From JADKIH01 sp031411835 (GTDB lineage: Bacteria; Bacteroidota; Bacteroidia; AKYH767-A; 2013-40CM-41-45): a stretch of DNA of 16,689 nucleotides. Both the position numbers and the translations under genes were made by a program. Below the pieces are notes generated by a model. That model saw only the letters and a list, made by a program, of their open reading frames with translations. It was not told the origin of the DNA and made no database searches. The stretch covers positions 1 through 16,689 of the forward strand of contig JANOBV010000131.1 of the NCBI GenBank assembly GCA_031411835.1, written 5' to 3'. The stretch's first letter is position 1. Each line of letters opens with the position of its first letter. Of this stretch, positions 8,229-14,907 are shown in pieces.

Positions 8229-8231
8229 GCT

Positions 8232-8239
8232 TATCTTCG
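8232..8239 (+). promoter_or_regulatory. thrS: Possible -7 element for thrS
   Basis: TATCTTCG lies 23 nt upstream of the thrS ATG and differs from TAnnTTTG at one position. A well-spaced TTG is not clear: the repeated TTTGACC words upstream give spacings of 11 or 25 nt, neither ideal. Confidence 0.35.
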
Positions 8240-8262
8240 CACTACAAATTACCAATCAAATT

Positions 8263-10203
8263 ATGATTAAAATTACCTTTCCTGACAAAAACGTCAGGGA
8301 ATATCCAAAAGGAACAAGTTCTTACGAGATCGCAAAAAGCATCAGTGAAGGACTGGCCCGTAATGTACTGGCTGCAAAAGTGAATGGAGAAACTTGGGAT
8401 GCATCGCGTCCTATTACGGAAGATTCCACTTTACAATTGCTGACCTGGGATGACAAAGATGGAAAGAGCACCATGTGGCACTCTTCTGCTCACTTAATGG
8501 CAGAAGCTTTGGAGGAATTATATCCTGGTGTGAAATTCGGAATTGGTCCGCCGGTCGACAATGGATTTTACTATGATGTTGACTTAGGTGGAAATGCTAT
8601 CTCGTCTGACGATTTTAAAAAGATCGAAGACAAGATGGTTGAACTTGCAAAAAAAGGTTCGAAGTATGAACGTTCTTCTGTTTCGAAGAAAGATGCCATT
8701 GCATTTTTCACTGAAAAAAATGACGAATACAAATTGGATCTTTTGAATGACCTTGAAGATGGAACGATCACGTTTTACAAGCAAGGAAATTTTACTGATC
8801 TATGTCGAGGGCCGCATATTCCTGAAACAGGTTTTATCAAGGCTGTAAAGCTGATGAACATTGCAGGTGCCTATTGGAGAGGCGATGAAAAGAATAAACA
8901 GTTGACGCGGATTTATGGAATCACTTTTCCGAAGAAGAGTCAGCTTGACGAATATTTACTTATGGTCGAAGAAGCTAAGAAGCGCGATCATAGAAAGATT
9001 GGAAAAGAGTTAGAGATCTTCACTTTCGATGATGATGTTGGTCCGGGTTTACCATTGTGGTTGCCGAATGGCGGAGTCATCATTGAGCAACTTGAAATGC
9101 TTGCAAAGAAAACAGAGCAAGCAGCAGGTTATGATCGTGTTCGTACTCCTCACATTGCGAAAGAGTCGATGTATTTAACGAGTGGTCACTTGCCATATTA
9201 CGAAGACAGTATGTATCCTCCTATGATTTTGGAAGGTGAGAAATACTATCTGAAGGCGATGAATTGTCCGCATCATCACAAGATCTACAAAGAACTTAAT
9301 CCGAGTTATAAAGATCTTCCCATTCGTTTAGCAGAATACGGTACATGTTATCGTTATGAGCAATCGGGTGAATTGTTTGGATTGATGCGAGTACGTTGTT
9401 TGCAGATGAATGATGCTCACATTTACTGTACGAAAGAACAATTTGCCGATGAGTTCAGAGCGGTGAATGAAATGTATTTGAAATACTTCAAGATCTTTAA
9501 CATCGATAAATATGTGATGCGTTTCTCTACACATGAGCCTAAAAAATTGGGTAAAAAATATGTAGATGAACCGGCTTTATGGTTGGAAACAGAAGACATG
9601 GTGAGAAAAGTGTTGATCGAATCGAACATTCCATTTATCGAAGTTCCCGATGAAGGAGCCTTTTATGGTCCTAAAATCGACGTTCAGGTATGGAGTGCAA
9701 TTGGTCGTGAGTTTACCTTGGCGACTAACCAAGTTGACTTCGCTGTTCCTGCCCGTTTCGGACTTACATATAAAAACAGGGAAAACAAGCTAGAAACGCC
9801 AATTTGTATTCATAGAGCGCCACTTGGAACCCACGAACGGTTCATTGGATTCCTGATTGAGCATTATGCCGGCAATTTTCCTATATGGTTAGCTCCCAAA
9901 CAAGTAAGTATCCTTAGTATAAGCGAAAAATACAACGACTACGCTAAAAAAGTTTTACAATTGCTAATAAATTCCGATATTCGCGGACTCGTTGACTCTA
10001 GGGATGAGAAAATAGGTAAAAAAATCCGTGATGCAGAAATGAAAAAGATTCCTTTCATGCTTATCATCGGTGAAAAAGAGTTCAATGAAAATAAAGTTTC
10101 AGTCCGTCGACACGGCTCAGGAGATGTTGGAAGTTTCACTATCGAAGAGTTCGCGAAAATGGTTCATGATGAGATCAATAACAGCTTAAACATAAATAAT
10201 TAA
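8263..10203 (+). CDS. thrS: Threonyl-tRNA synthetase
   Basis: A 646-residue class II aminoacyl-tRNA synthetase charging tRNA-Thr, complete. Domains: TGS about 1-62; editing domain about 65-225 with the HSSAH (H73, H77) and C181/H185 zinc-like motif that hydrolyses Ser-tRNA; catalytic core about 250-545 with motif 2 region RLAEYGTCYRYEQSGELFG (355-373) and active-site zinc ligands C335, H386 and H517; motif 3 in CIHRAPLGTHERFIGF (515-530); anticodon-binding domain from about 545 to the end. An in-frame TTG at 8218 would add 15 residues but lies in the intergenic repeat; ATG 8263 gives the normal MIKITFPD start of the TGS domain. It heads the thrS-infC-rpmI-rplT cluster. No T-box or tRNA-like operator was recognised upstream, although only about 20 nt of leader is predicted. 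Confidence 0.97.
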   Translation: MIKITFPDKNVREYPKGTSSYEIAKSISEGLARNVLAAKVNGETWDASRPITEDSTLQLLTWDDKDGKSTMWHSSAHLMAEALEELYPGVKFGIGPPVDNGFYYDVDLGGNAISSDDFKKIEDKMVELAKKGSKYERSSVSKKDAIAFFTEKNDEYKLDLLNDLEDGTITFYKQGNFTDLCRGPHIPETGFIKAVKLMNIAGAYWRGDEKNKQLTRIYGITFPKKSQLDEYLLMVEEAKKRDHRKIGKELEIFTFDDDVGPGLPLWLPNGGVIIEQLEMLAKKTEQAAGYDRVRTPHIAKESMYLTSGHLPYYEDSMYPPMILEGEKYYLKAMNCPHHHKIYKELNPSYKDLPIRLAEYGTCYRYEQSGELFGLMRVRCLQMNDAHIYCTKEQFADEFRAVNEMYLKYFKIFNIDKYVMRFSTHEPKKLGKKYVDEPALWLETEDMVRKVLIESNIPFIEVPDEGAFYGPKIDVQVWSAIGREFTLATNQVDFAVPARFGLTYKNRENKLETPICIHRAPLGTHERFIGFLIEHYAGNFPIWLAPKQVSILSISEKYNDYAKKVLQLLINSDIRGLVDSRDEKIGKKIRDAEMKKIPFMLIIGEKEFNENKVSVRRHGSGDVGSFTIEEFAKMVHDEINNSLNINN

Positions 10204-10218
10204 TAAGTTACATTCAGC

Positions 10219-10233
10219 AAGGAGGTTCCAATA
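10219..10233 (+). promoter_or_regulatory. infC: Strong Shine-Dalgarno before a non-AUG (AUA) start of infC
   Basis: AAGGAGG at 10219-10225 is followed, after the 5-nt spacer TTCCA, by ATA at 10231, which is in frame with IF3. No other gene start in the window that I inspected has such a sequence. Family knowledge: infC usually begins with a rare start codon (AUU in E. coli), through which IF3 represses its own translation. Confidence 0.85.
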
Positions 10234-10848
10234 GCAGCACCAAATCAATCCAACAGTAGGCCACCACTTTTTAACCGCTCAACGTCGAGTCGTCCACCTT
10301 ATCAAAGAGGACGCGGACCAGTAAAAAAAGAAGACGAGCATCGTATTAACGAACGCATCAGAGTTCCACAAGTTCGTCTTGTTGGAGATAATATCGTCAG
10401 CGATATTTATCCAACAGAAGAAGCGTTGAGAATGGCAAAAGAACAGGAATTAGATTTAGTCGAAATCGTTCCTACGGCTGATCCTCCTGTTTGTAGAATC
10501 ATCGAGTATCAAAAATTCTTATACGATAAGAAGAAAAAAGAGAAAGAATTAAAGTCAAAGCAAGGCAAGCAAGTTGTGAAAGAAGTTCGATTCGGTCCAA
10601 ATACCGATGAGCATGATTTCAACTTCAAGGTAAAGCATGCAATGGGCTTTTTAGAAGACGGAAATAAAGTAAAAGCATATGTACACTTTAGAGGTCGTAC
10701 AATTGCCTATAAAGAAAAAGGAGAAATTATACTTTTGAAATTCGCCCAAGCATTGGAAGAATATGGTAAAGTAGAATTGCTTCCGAAGTTAGAGGGAAAT
10801 AGGATGTTTATTCACTTGGCACCGATTCCTAGAAAAAAAAGTAAGTAG
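10231..10848 (+). CDS. infC: Translation initiation factor IF-3 (ATA start)
   Basis: A 205-residue IF3, which binds the 30S subunit, prevents premature 50S joining and proofreads the start codon. A serine-, proline- and arginine-rich tail (about 1-35) precedes HRINERIRVPQVRLVGDN (39-56), the start of the N-terminal domain. The linker is lysine-rich (KKKKEKELKSKQGKQ), and the C-terminal domain contains KEVRFGPNTDEHDFNFKVK and ends near PIPRKKSK. The first ATG in this frame (10432) or TTG (10426) would remove most of the N-terminal domain, so neither can be the true start. ATA at 10231 with the SD upstream gives a complete protein. It lies 27 nt after thrS. AUA initiation implies autoregulation by IF3 itself (known for AUU infC, inferred here). 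Confidence 0.95.
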   Translation: MAAPNQSNSRPPLFNRSTSSRPPYQRGRGPVKKEDEHRINERIRVPQVRLVGDNIVSDIYPTEEALRMAKEQELDLVEIVPTADPPVCRIIEYQKFLYDKKKKEKELKSKQGKQVVKEVRFGPNTDEHDFNFKVKHAMGFLEDGNKVKAYVHFRGRTIAYKEKGEIILLKFAQALEEYGKVELLPKLEGNRMFIHLAPIPRKKSK

Positions 10849-10883
10849 TAATTGGTGAGTAGTAATTGGTGAGTAGTAAGTAG
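10846..10883 (+). repeat. Two exact 14-bp direct repeats starting at the infC stop codon
   Basis: TAGTAATTGGTGAG occurs at 10846-10859 and 10860-10873 exactly, followed by the partial copy TAGTAAGTAG. The first TAG is the infC stop codon. Related sequence occurs at 12845-12877 and, on the other strand, at 13576-13600, immediately after the recA stop. Confidence 0.85.
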
Positions 10884-10933
10884 CACTACATTCTTCGAAA
10901 TGAAAAGTCTATCTATTCGCTGTAAGAGTAAAT

Positions 10934-10941
10934 TAAATTTG
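10934..10941 (+). promoter_or_regulatory. Possible internal -7 element for rpmI-rplT
   Basis: TAAATTTG matches the TAnnTTTG consensus exactly and lies 38 nt before the rpmI ATG in the 131-nt gap after infC. No TTG is found at the expected distance upstream, so this is weak support for a separate promoter for the two ribosomal-protein genes. Confidence 0.3.
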
Positions 10942-10979
10942 AAAATAGAGTTAATCAAATAAGTTAAATAGTCAAGGCA

Positions 10980-11174
10980 ATGCCAAAAATGAAAACGCAC
11001 TCAGGTGCGAAGAAACGGTTTAAATTAACCGGTACAGGGAAAATTAAAAGAAAGCAAGCTTACAAGAGTCACATTCTGACGAAAAAAGACACGAAGCGTA
11101 AACGTAATCTTACGAAAACAGCTTTAGTATCTTCTGGAGACACGTACAGAGTTGAAAGAATGTTAGCGATCTAA
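10980..11174 (+). CDS. rpmI: Ribosomal protein bL35
   Basis: A 64-residue, strongly basic protein of the usual L35 length, a component of the large ribosomal subunit. The signature MPKMKTHSGAKKRFKLTGTG at the N-terminus and KSHILTKKDTKRKRNL in the middle identify the family. It starts at ATG 10980 with no Shine-Dalgarno sequence. It lies between infC and rplT, the classical arrangement. Anything unusual is limited to the 131-nt gap separating it from infC, longer than is typical for this cluster, which contains the tandem repeat. Confidence 0.97.
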   Translation: MPKMKTHSGAKKRFKLTGTGKIKRKQAYKSHILTKKDTKRKRNLTKTALVSSGDTYRVERMLAI

Positions 11175-11263
11175 TTCTTTTAATAAAACAAACAAATTTT
11201 TAACCAGGTGAAAAGCATAAAAGTTTTACGTAAGGTAAACGCTTAAGCCAAAAAACAAAAAAA

Positions 11264-11608
11264 ATGCCTCGTTCAGTCAATGCCGTCGCGTCACGCGCCC
11301 GCAGAAAAAAAATGTTCAAACTCGCCAAAGGTTACTGGGGTGCGAGAGGAAATGTTCTTACAGTTGCTAAGAATACAGTAGAAAAAGGTCTAGGTTATGC
11401 ATACCGTGATCGTCGTCAAAAGAAACGTAACTTCCGTTCATTATGGATACAACGTATCAATGCAGGTGCTCGTCTATACGATATGAGCTACTCTGAATTG
11501 ATGGGTAAAGTACACGCAAAGAATCTAGGAATCAATCGCAAGACTCTTGCAGATCTTGCAATGAATCATCCTGATGCTTTCAAAGCAGTGATTGATTCTG
11601 TCAAATAA
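11264..11608 (+). CDS. rplT: Ribosomal protein bL20
   Basis: A 114-residue large-subunit protein needed early in 50S assembly. Visible features: MPRSVNAVASRARRKKMFKL at the N-terminus, KGYWGARGN at about 22-30, YAYRDRRQKKRNFRSLWIQRINAG in the long helix region (about 46-69), and the globular C-terminal domain from YSELMGKVHAKNLGINRKTL. In other bacteria L20 represses its own operon by binding mRNA. The 89-nt gap before it has no clear such structure by eye. The start ATG is preceded by an A-rich stretch, in keeping with Bacteroidota initiation. The cluster is closed by a strong terminator 35 nt downstream. Confidence 0.97.
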   Translation: MPRSVNAVASRARRKKMFKLAKGYWGARGNVLTVAKNTVEKGLGYAYRDRRQKKRNFRSLWIQRINAGARLYDMSYSELMGKVHAKNLGINRKTLADLAMNHPDAFKAVIDSVK

Positions 11609-11643
11609 AAAACTACGCCATAGTTTTTAGTGAATCAATGTTT

Positions 11644-11675
11644 AAAGAGAACCTTCGGGTTCTCTTTTTTTTTTT
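11644..11675 (+). terminator. Intrinsic terminator after rplT
   Basis: A perfect 10-bp stem, AAAGAGAACC at 11644-11653 pairing with GGTTCTCTTT at 11658-11667, closes a TTCG tetraloop and is followed by an uninterrupted T run to 11675. It ends the thrS-infC-rpmI-rplT transcript. Confidence 0.93.
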
Positions 11676-11691
11676 AAAATTGTTCAAGGAG

Positions 11692-11769
11692 TTTAATGTG
11701 TTTAAGTTGTTTAAGGAGTAATAAACCAATATGTCATCTCAACACATTAAACAATTTAAACCCATTAAA
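11692..11769. repeat. 23-bp inverted repeat of TTTAA words
   Basis: The arms 11692-11714 and 11747-11769 are reverse complements at 21 of 23 positions, with a 32-nt spacer. Each arm is a run of related words (TTTAATGTG, TTTAAGTTG, TTTAAGG). It fills most of the 236-nt gap between the convergent rplT and TPR genes, and nothing coding is seen there. It could serve as the end structure of the TPR transcript (inference). Confidence 0.75.
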
Positions 11770-11844
11770 TATTTAACCTTTCCACCTTCCCCATTTCATC
11801 AATTAATAAAAAGTCCAAAACGCCAAACATTATGTTAACCACAC

Positions 11845-12840
11845 CTACTTCTTCTTCAACTTTTCAGCCGCAGCTTTATAAGTCGGTGAAATACTCAACG
11901 TCGAAGTGAAATCTTTTTTAGCCGCAGCTTTGTTGCCGAGTTTTTCATAGCATACTCCCCGATTGAAAAATGCCTCCACATATTGATCATTTGTTCGAAT
12001 AGCTTCAGAGTAAAATTTTACTGCTTCTTTATAATTTGCAGACAACACAGAATTGATATAACCAAGATTGAAATAAGCATCAGAATAATTCGGATCAATT
12101 TTTAGGATTGAATTGTAATCGGCAACAGCCTTCACTACATCACCTTTGTTCTGGTAATATAATCCGCGGTTGTATAAAGCTTCAGTACTTGCGGGTTGAA
12201 CTTTTAGTGCATTGTTGTAGTATTGTTCTGCCAATGAATTATTTCTTACAGCATAAATATTTCCCAATTGAATATATGCATCATAATCATTTTGCAAATC
12301 AATAACAGTATTGAAAGAAGACACCGCTTTCGCTGTGTCGCCCATTTCTTTGTAGGCAAATCCGCGTAAATAATATGCGCGTACTAATTTTTTATCAAGC
12401 TTCAATGCTTCATTTGAATAAAGCAAACTCTTCTGGTAACCTCTCACATAAAAATAAAGTTCCGATAATTTTAGATATGCATCTTTGTTCTTGGGCTCGA
12501 GCTTTACAACTTTCTCAAATGAGTCCGATGCTTTTTTTATTTGAAATGTTTTAAAAGCCACATCCGCCAAAACCATGAGATACTCTGTATTCGTACTATC
12601 TAATTCACACGCTCTATTTAAATCTGCATATGCCTGGTTCATGACATTTCTCTGCACGAAGATCTGTCCACGTTCGAAGAGCAATTCAGCGCGATTTGGA
12701 TTTGCCGCAATTTCATCATTTAATTTTGCGAAAGCGTCTTTTGATGTAGCTGACTTTTCGGACTCCTTGTCTGTCTTCTTATTGGTACAAGCCGAGAATC
12801 CTAAAGTGAATATTAGTCCGGCTGCAATTAATTTATTCAT
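11845..12840 (-). CDS. Tetratricopeptide-repeat lipoprotein
   Basis: A 331-residue predicted lipoprotein. The N-terminus MNKLIAAGLIFTLGFSAC has a hydrophobic segment and a lipobox-like end with C18 as the acylation site; F15 at -3 is less usual than leucine. A charged linker (about 19-35) precedes roughly eight TPR units from residue about 40 to the end, recognisable by spacing of A, Y and P residues such as AYLKLSELYFYVRGYQKSL and AYFNLGYINSVLSANYKEA. TPR domains mediate protein-protein contacts; the partner is unknown, and the protein probably sits in the periplasm or outer membrane. The ATG at 12840 is preferred to the adjoining TTG at 12843. A well-formed promoter lies about 55 nt upstream. 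The gene is not closely coupled to recA, being separated by 763 nt of repeats. Confidence 0.88.
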   Translation of the reverse strand: MNKLIAAGLIFTLGFSACTNKKTDKESEKSATSKDAFAKLNDEIAANPNRAELLFERGQIFVQRNVMNQAYADLNRACELDSTNTEYLMVLADVAFKTFQIKKASDSFEKVVKLEPKNKDAYLKLSELYFYVRGYQKSLLYSNEALKLDKKLVRAYYLRGFAYKEMGDTAKAVSSFNTVIDLQNDYDAYIQLGNIYAVRNNSLAEQYYNNALKVQPASTEALYNRGLYYQNKGDVVKAVADYNSILKIDPNYSDAYFNLGYINSVLSANYKEAVKFYSEAIRTNDQYVEAFFNRGVCYEKLGNKAAAKKDFTSTLSISPTYKAAAEKLKKK

Positions 12841-12844
12841 CAAA

Positions 12845-12877
12845 TTTGGTAAGTAGGGATTGGTAAGTAATGAGTAG
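12845..12877. repeat. Short direct repeat in the TPR gene leader
   Basis: TTGGTAAGTAGGGA and TTGGTAAGTAATGA follow one another, then GTAG. The words resemble those after infC. The stretch lies between the predicted promoter and ATG of the TPR gene, so it would be transcribed as part of its 5' leader. Confidence 0.6.
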
Positions 12878-12895
12878 CAATATTTGCCAAGGATT

Positions 12896-12927
12896 CAAAG
12901 GTAATGGTAATTTGAGATGGTGCAAAA
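12896..12927 (-). promoter_or_regulatory. Bacteroidota-type promoter for the TPR lipoprotein gene
   Basis: Reading the minus strand: TTTTG (12927-12923), a 19-nt spacer, then TACCTTTG (12903-12896), an exact TAnnTTTG match with ideal spacing. The predicted leader is about 50 nt. This is the best promoter in the window. Confidence 0.7.
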
Positions 12928-12990
12928 CGCAACCAATAGATGCTTGCTGGAATTTAAGAAATCGCCCAGAATCTATATTGCAAATGACTT

Positions 12991-13075
12991 CCCACGCTCA
13001 GCGATTTCTATTCCGCCTACACACAGATTATCCCCAATGCTAGGCGGAATTTTTAATTCCGCCTACACACAGATT
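12991..13075 (-). repeat. Two diverged, inverted relatives of the 75-bp repeat
   Basis: On the minus strand both copies carry CTGTGTGTAGGCGGAAT. The one at 13041-13075 contains a perfect palindrome, TAGGCGGAATT (13041-13051) pairing with AATTCCGCCTA (13055-13065) around TTT. The one at about 12991-13030 has a degraded palindrome followed by CGCTGAGCGTGG. As direct repeats they share a 20-bp segment at 13010-13029 and 13056-13075. They face the plus-oriented array at 13146. Confidence 0.75.
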
Positions 13076-13145
13076 TCTCACAATTTATTTTCATGTATTT
13101 TAATTTATGCGAAGCAATGATTTCTTTGGAGCAATCTATTGACGA

Positions 13146-13490
13146 ACTGTGTGTCGTCGGAATTAAAAATTCCGCCGAGCGCTGTGGAGAGCTGATTAAA
13201 ATTCGCTGAGCTGCGAGAGTACTGTGTGTCGTCGGAATTAAAAATTCCGCCAAGCGCCGTGGAGTGCTGGTTAAAATTCGCCGAGCTGCGAGAGTACTGT
13301 GTGTCGGAGGAATTAAAAATTCCGCCGAGCGCTGTGGAGAGCTGATTAAAATTCGCCGAGCTGCGAGAGTACTGTGTGTCGTCGGAATTAAAAATTCCGA
13401 CGAGCGCTGTGGAGTGCTGATTAAAATTCGCCGAGCTGCGAGAGTACTGTGTGTCGTCGGAATTAAAAATTCCGACGAGCGTTGTGGAGC
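13146..13490 (+). repeat. 75-bp tandem repeat array (4 full copies plus partial fifth)
   Basis: Exact 75-bp spacing of ACTGTGTGTC at 13146, 13221, 13296, 13371 and 13446; the fifth copy is lost after about 45 bp. Every copy contains a near-perfect palindrome around GGAATTAAAAATTCC; in copies 4 and 5 it extends to TCGTCGGAATT-AAA-AATTCCGACGA. GC is about 51% by count of one unit, well above the AT-rich flanks. Because 75 is a multiple of 3, the array stays open on both strands. The longest frame is 13557-13105 on the minus strand, with a 25-residue unit like STALGGIFNSDDTQYSRSS. I regard this as a by-product: the frame begins in low-complexity intergenic sequence and no promoter is seen. It lies downstream of recA and upstream of the TPR gene. 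Function unknown. Confidence 0.92.
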
Positions 13491-13575
13491 CTTGAAAAAA
13501 TAAAAAAAGAGCCAAAGTACAAAGCGATAAACCTTGCCCTTTGACCCTTTCTCTCATAAACTAGCCAAGCAGTGT

Positions 13576-13600
13576 TACTCACTACTTACCAATCACTACT
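13576..13600 (-). repeat. Short repeat element right after the recA stop
   Basis: On the minus strand, 3 nt after the recA TAA, comes AGTAGTGATTGGTAAGTAGT and a further GAGTA, made of the same words as the 14-bp repeats after infC. The gap further on (13504-13558) contains CTTTGACCCTTT-type words similar to those in the 8161-8228 repeat. Confidence 0.65.
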
Positions 13601-13603
13601 TTC

Positions 13604-14650
13604 TTATTGCGCTGCGGCAGCTTCCGTCATCAACACACGAATTTTTCCTTCGATCTCATCTGAAAGTTCAGGATTGTCATGCAAAAGTTGCTTAACTGAA
13701 TCACGACCTTGTCCAAGTTTTGTTTCGCCATAGCTAAACCATGAACCGGATTTTTTGATGATGCCTTTATCAACTCCTAAGTCAACGATCTCTCCTACTT
13801 TGGAAATTCCTTCTCCATACATGATGTCGAATTCAGCCAAACGGAAAGGAGGCGCAACTTTATTTTTAACCACTTTCACTTTCGTACGATTACCAACTAC
13901 TGCTTCGCCGTCTTTGATCTGTCCGATACGACGAATATCAACACGAACGGAAGCATAGAACTTCAATGCATTTCCACCCGTTGTTGTTTCCGGATTACCG
14001 AACATCACACCAATTTTCTCACGAAGCTGGTTGATGAAGATGCAACAACATCCGGTACGATTAATAGAAGCCGTCAATTTTCTCAACGCTTGTGACATTA
14101 AGCGAGCCTGAAGTCCCATTTTGCTTTCTCCCATTTCACCTTCTATCTCCGCTTTAGGAGTAAGTGCAGCAACGGAGTCAATTACAATGATATCGATTGT
14201 ACCTGAACGAATAAGGTTTTCTGCGATCTCAAGAGCTTGCTCACCGTTGTCAGGTTGTGACATAAGAAGGTTCTCAATGTCTACGCCTAACTTCTGAGCA
14301 TAGAATCTATCGAATGCATGTTCAGCATCAATGAAGGCTGCGATACCACCATTCTTCTGAACGTTTGCAATAGCATGAATTGCCAATGTTGTTTTACCTG
14401 AAGATTCCGGTCCATAGATTTCAATCACGCGACCTTTTGGAAATCCACCTATACCAAGTGCCATATCCAATGTAATAGAACCCGTAGAAATCGATTCTAC
14501 TTGTTCAACAGGCTCATCGCCCATTTTCATAATTGTTCCTTTTCCATAAGCCTTTTCTAGCTTATCGATTGTCAATTGAAGGGCTTTCAATTTTTCTTTG
14601 CCATTTTCTCTAGCTAATTCTTTTGCTGATTCTCTTGTTTCTGCTGCCAT
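13604..14650 (-). CDS. recA: Recombinase RecA
   Basis: A 348-residue RecA, the ATP-dependent strand-exchange filament protein central to homologous recombination and the SOS response. Walker A GPESSGKT is at 80-87; the following FIDAEHAFD (107-114 region) carries the catalytic glutamate near E110. Walker B IDIIVIDSV is at 152-160. The filament/NTP-sensing segment FINQLREKIGVMFGNPETTT is at 205-224, and DNA-binding loop L2 (GNPETTTGGNALKFYASVR) at 218-236. The C-terminal lobe ends in an alanine-rich tail (MTEAAAAQ). Length and motifs indicate a complete gene. The ATG at 14650 has an A-rich upstream region and no Shine-Dalgarno. No LexA-type operator or convincing TAnnTTTG promoter could be identified in 14651-14760. 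No recX neighbour is present. Confidence 0.98.
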   Translation of the reverse strand: MAAETRESAKELARENGKEKLKALQLTIDKLEKAYGKGTIMKMGDEPVEQVESISTGSITLDMALGIGGFPKGRVIEIYGPESSGKTTLAIHAIANVQKNGGIAAFIDAEHAFDRFYAQKLGVDIENLLMSQPDNGEQALEIAENLIRSGTIDIIVIDSVAALTPKAEIEGEMGESKMGLQARLMSQALRKLTASINRTGCCCIFINQLREKIGVMFGNPETTTGGNALKFYASVRVDIRRIGQIKDGEAVVGNRTKVKVVKNKVAPPFRLAEFDIMYGEGISKVGEIVDLGVDKGIIKKSGSWFSYGETKLGQGRDSVKQLLHDNPELSDEIEGKIRVLMTEAAAAQ

Positions 14651-14907
14651 AGTATTATTTGTTTATTTGTTTCTCTTTTTTGTGATTGCTTTACAATCAT
14701 AGTTCTGATATACAAATGTGCTAAATCTTTTGATACGTGGCGCATTTCAGGCAAAATTTATCAACAAATTAACCTTAAAAAGTATGAAAATGTTGATAAA
14801 TAGTTTTGATTGCCTGATAGTCATTATAAAATCCCTCATTAAATATGATAAAGGCGTGGAGTTTTTTAAAAATTGTTTAATCACCAGGGCTTTATTGCGC
14901 CACTTTA

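Noticed and set aside
11175..11263. L20-binding leader before rplT
   Set aside because: Only 89 nt and no clear pseudoknot or mimic of 23S rRNA could be recognised by eye.
13146..13490. CRISPR array
   Set aside because: The whole 75-bp unit is conserved, with no unique spacers and no cas genes in the window.
13264..13503. 79-residue plus-strand frame in the tandem array
   Set aside because: It exists only because the repeat period is a multiple of three; no promoter, start context or family resemblance.
14651..14760. LexA-type SOS box upstream of recA
   Set aside because: No convincing palindromic operator was found by eye, and Bacteroidota LexA sites are not well enough known to me to assert one.
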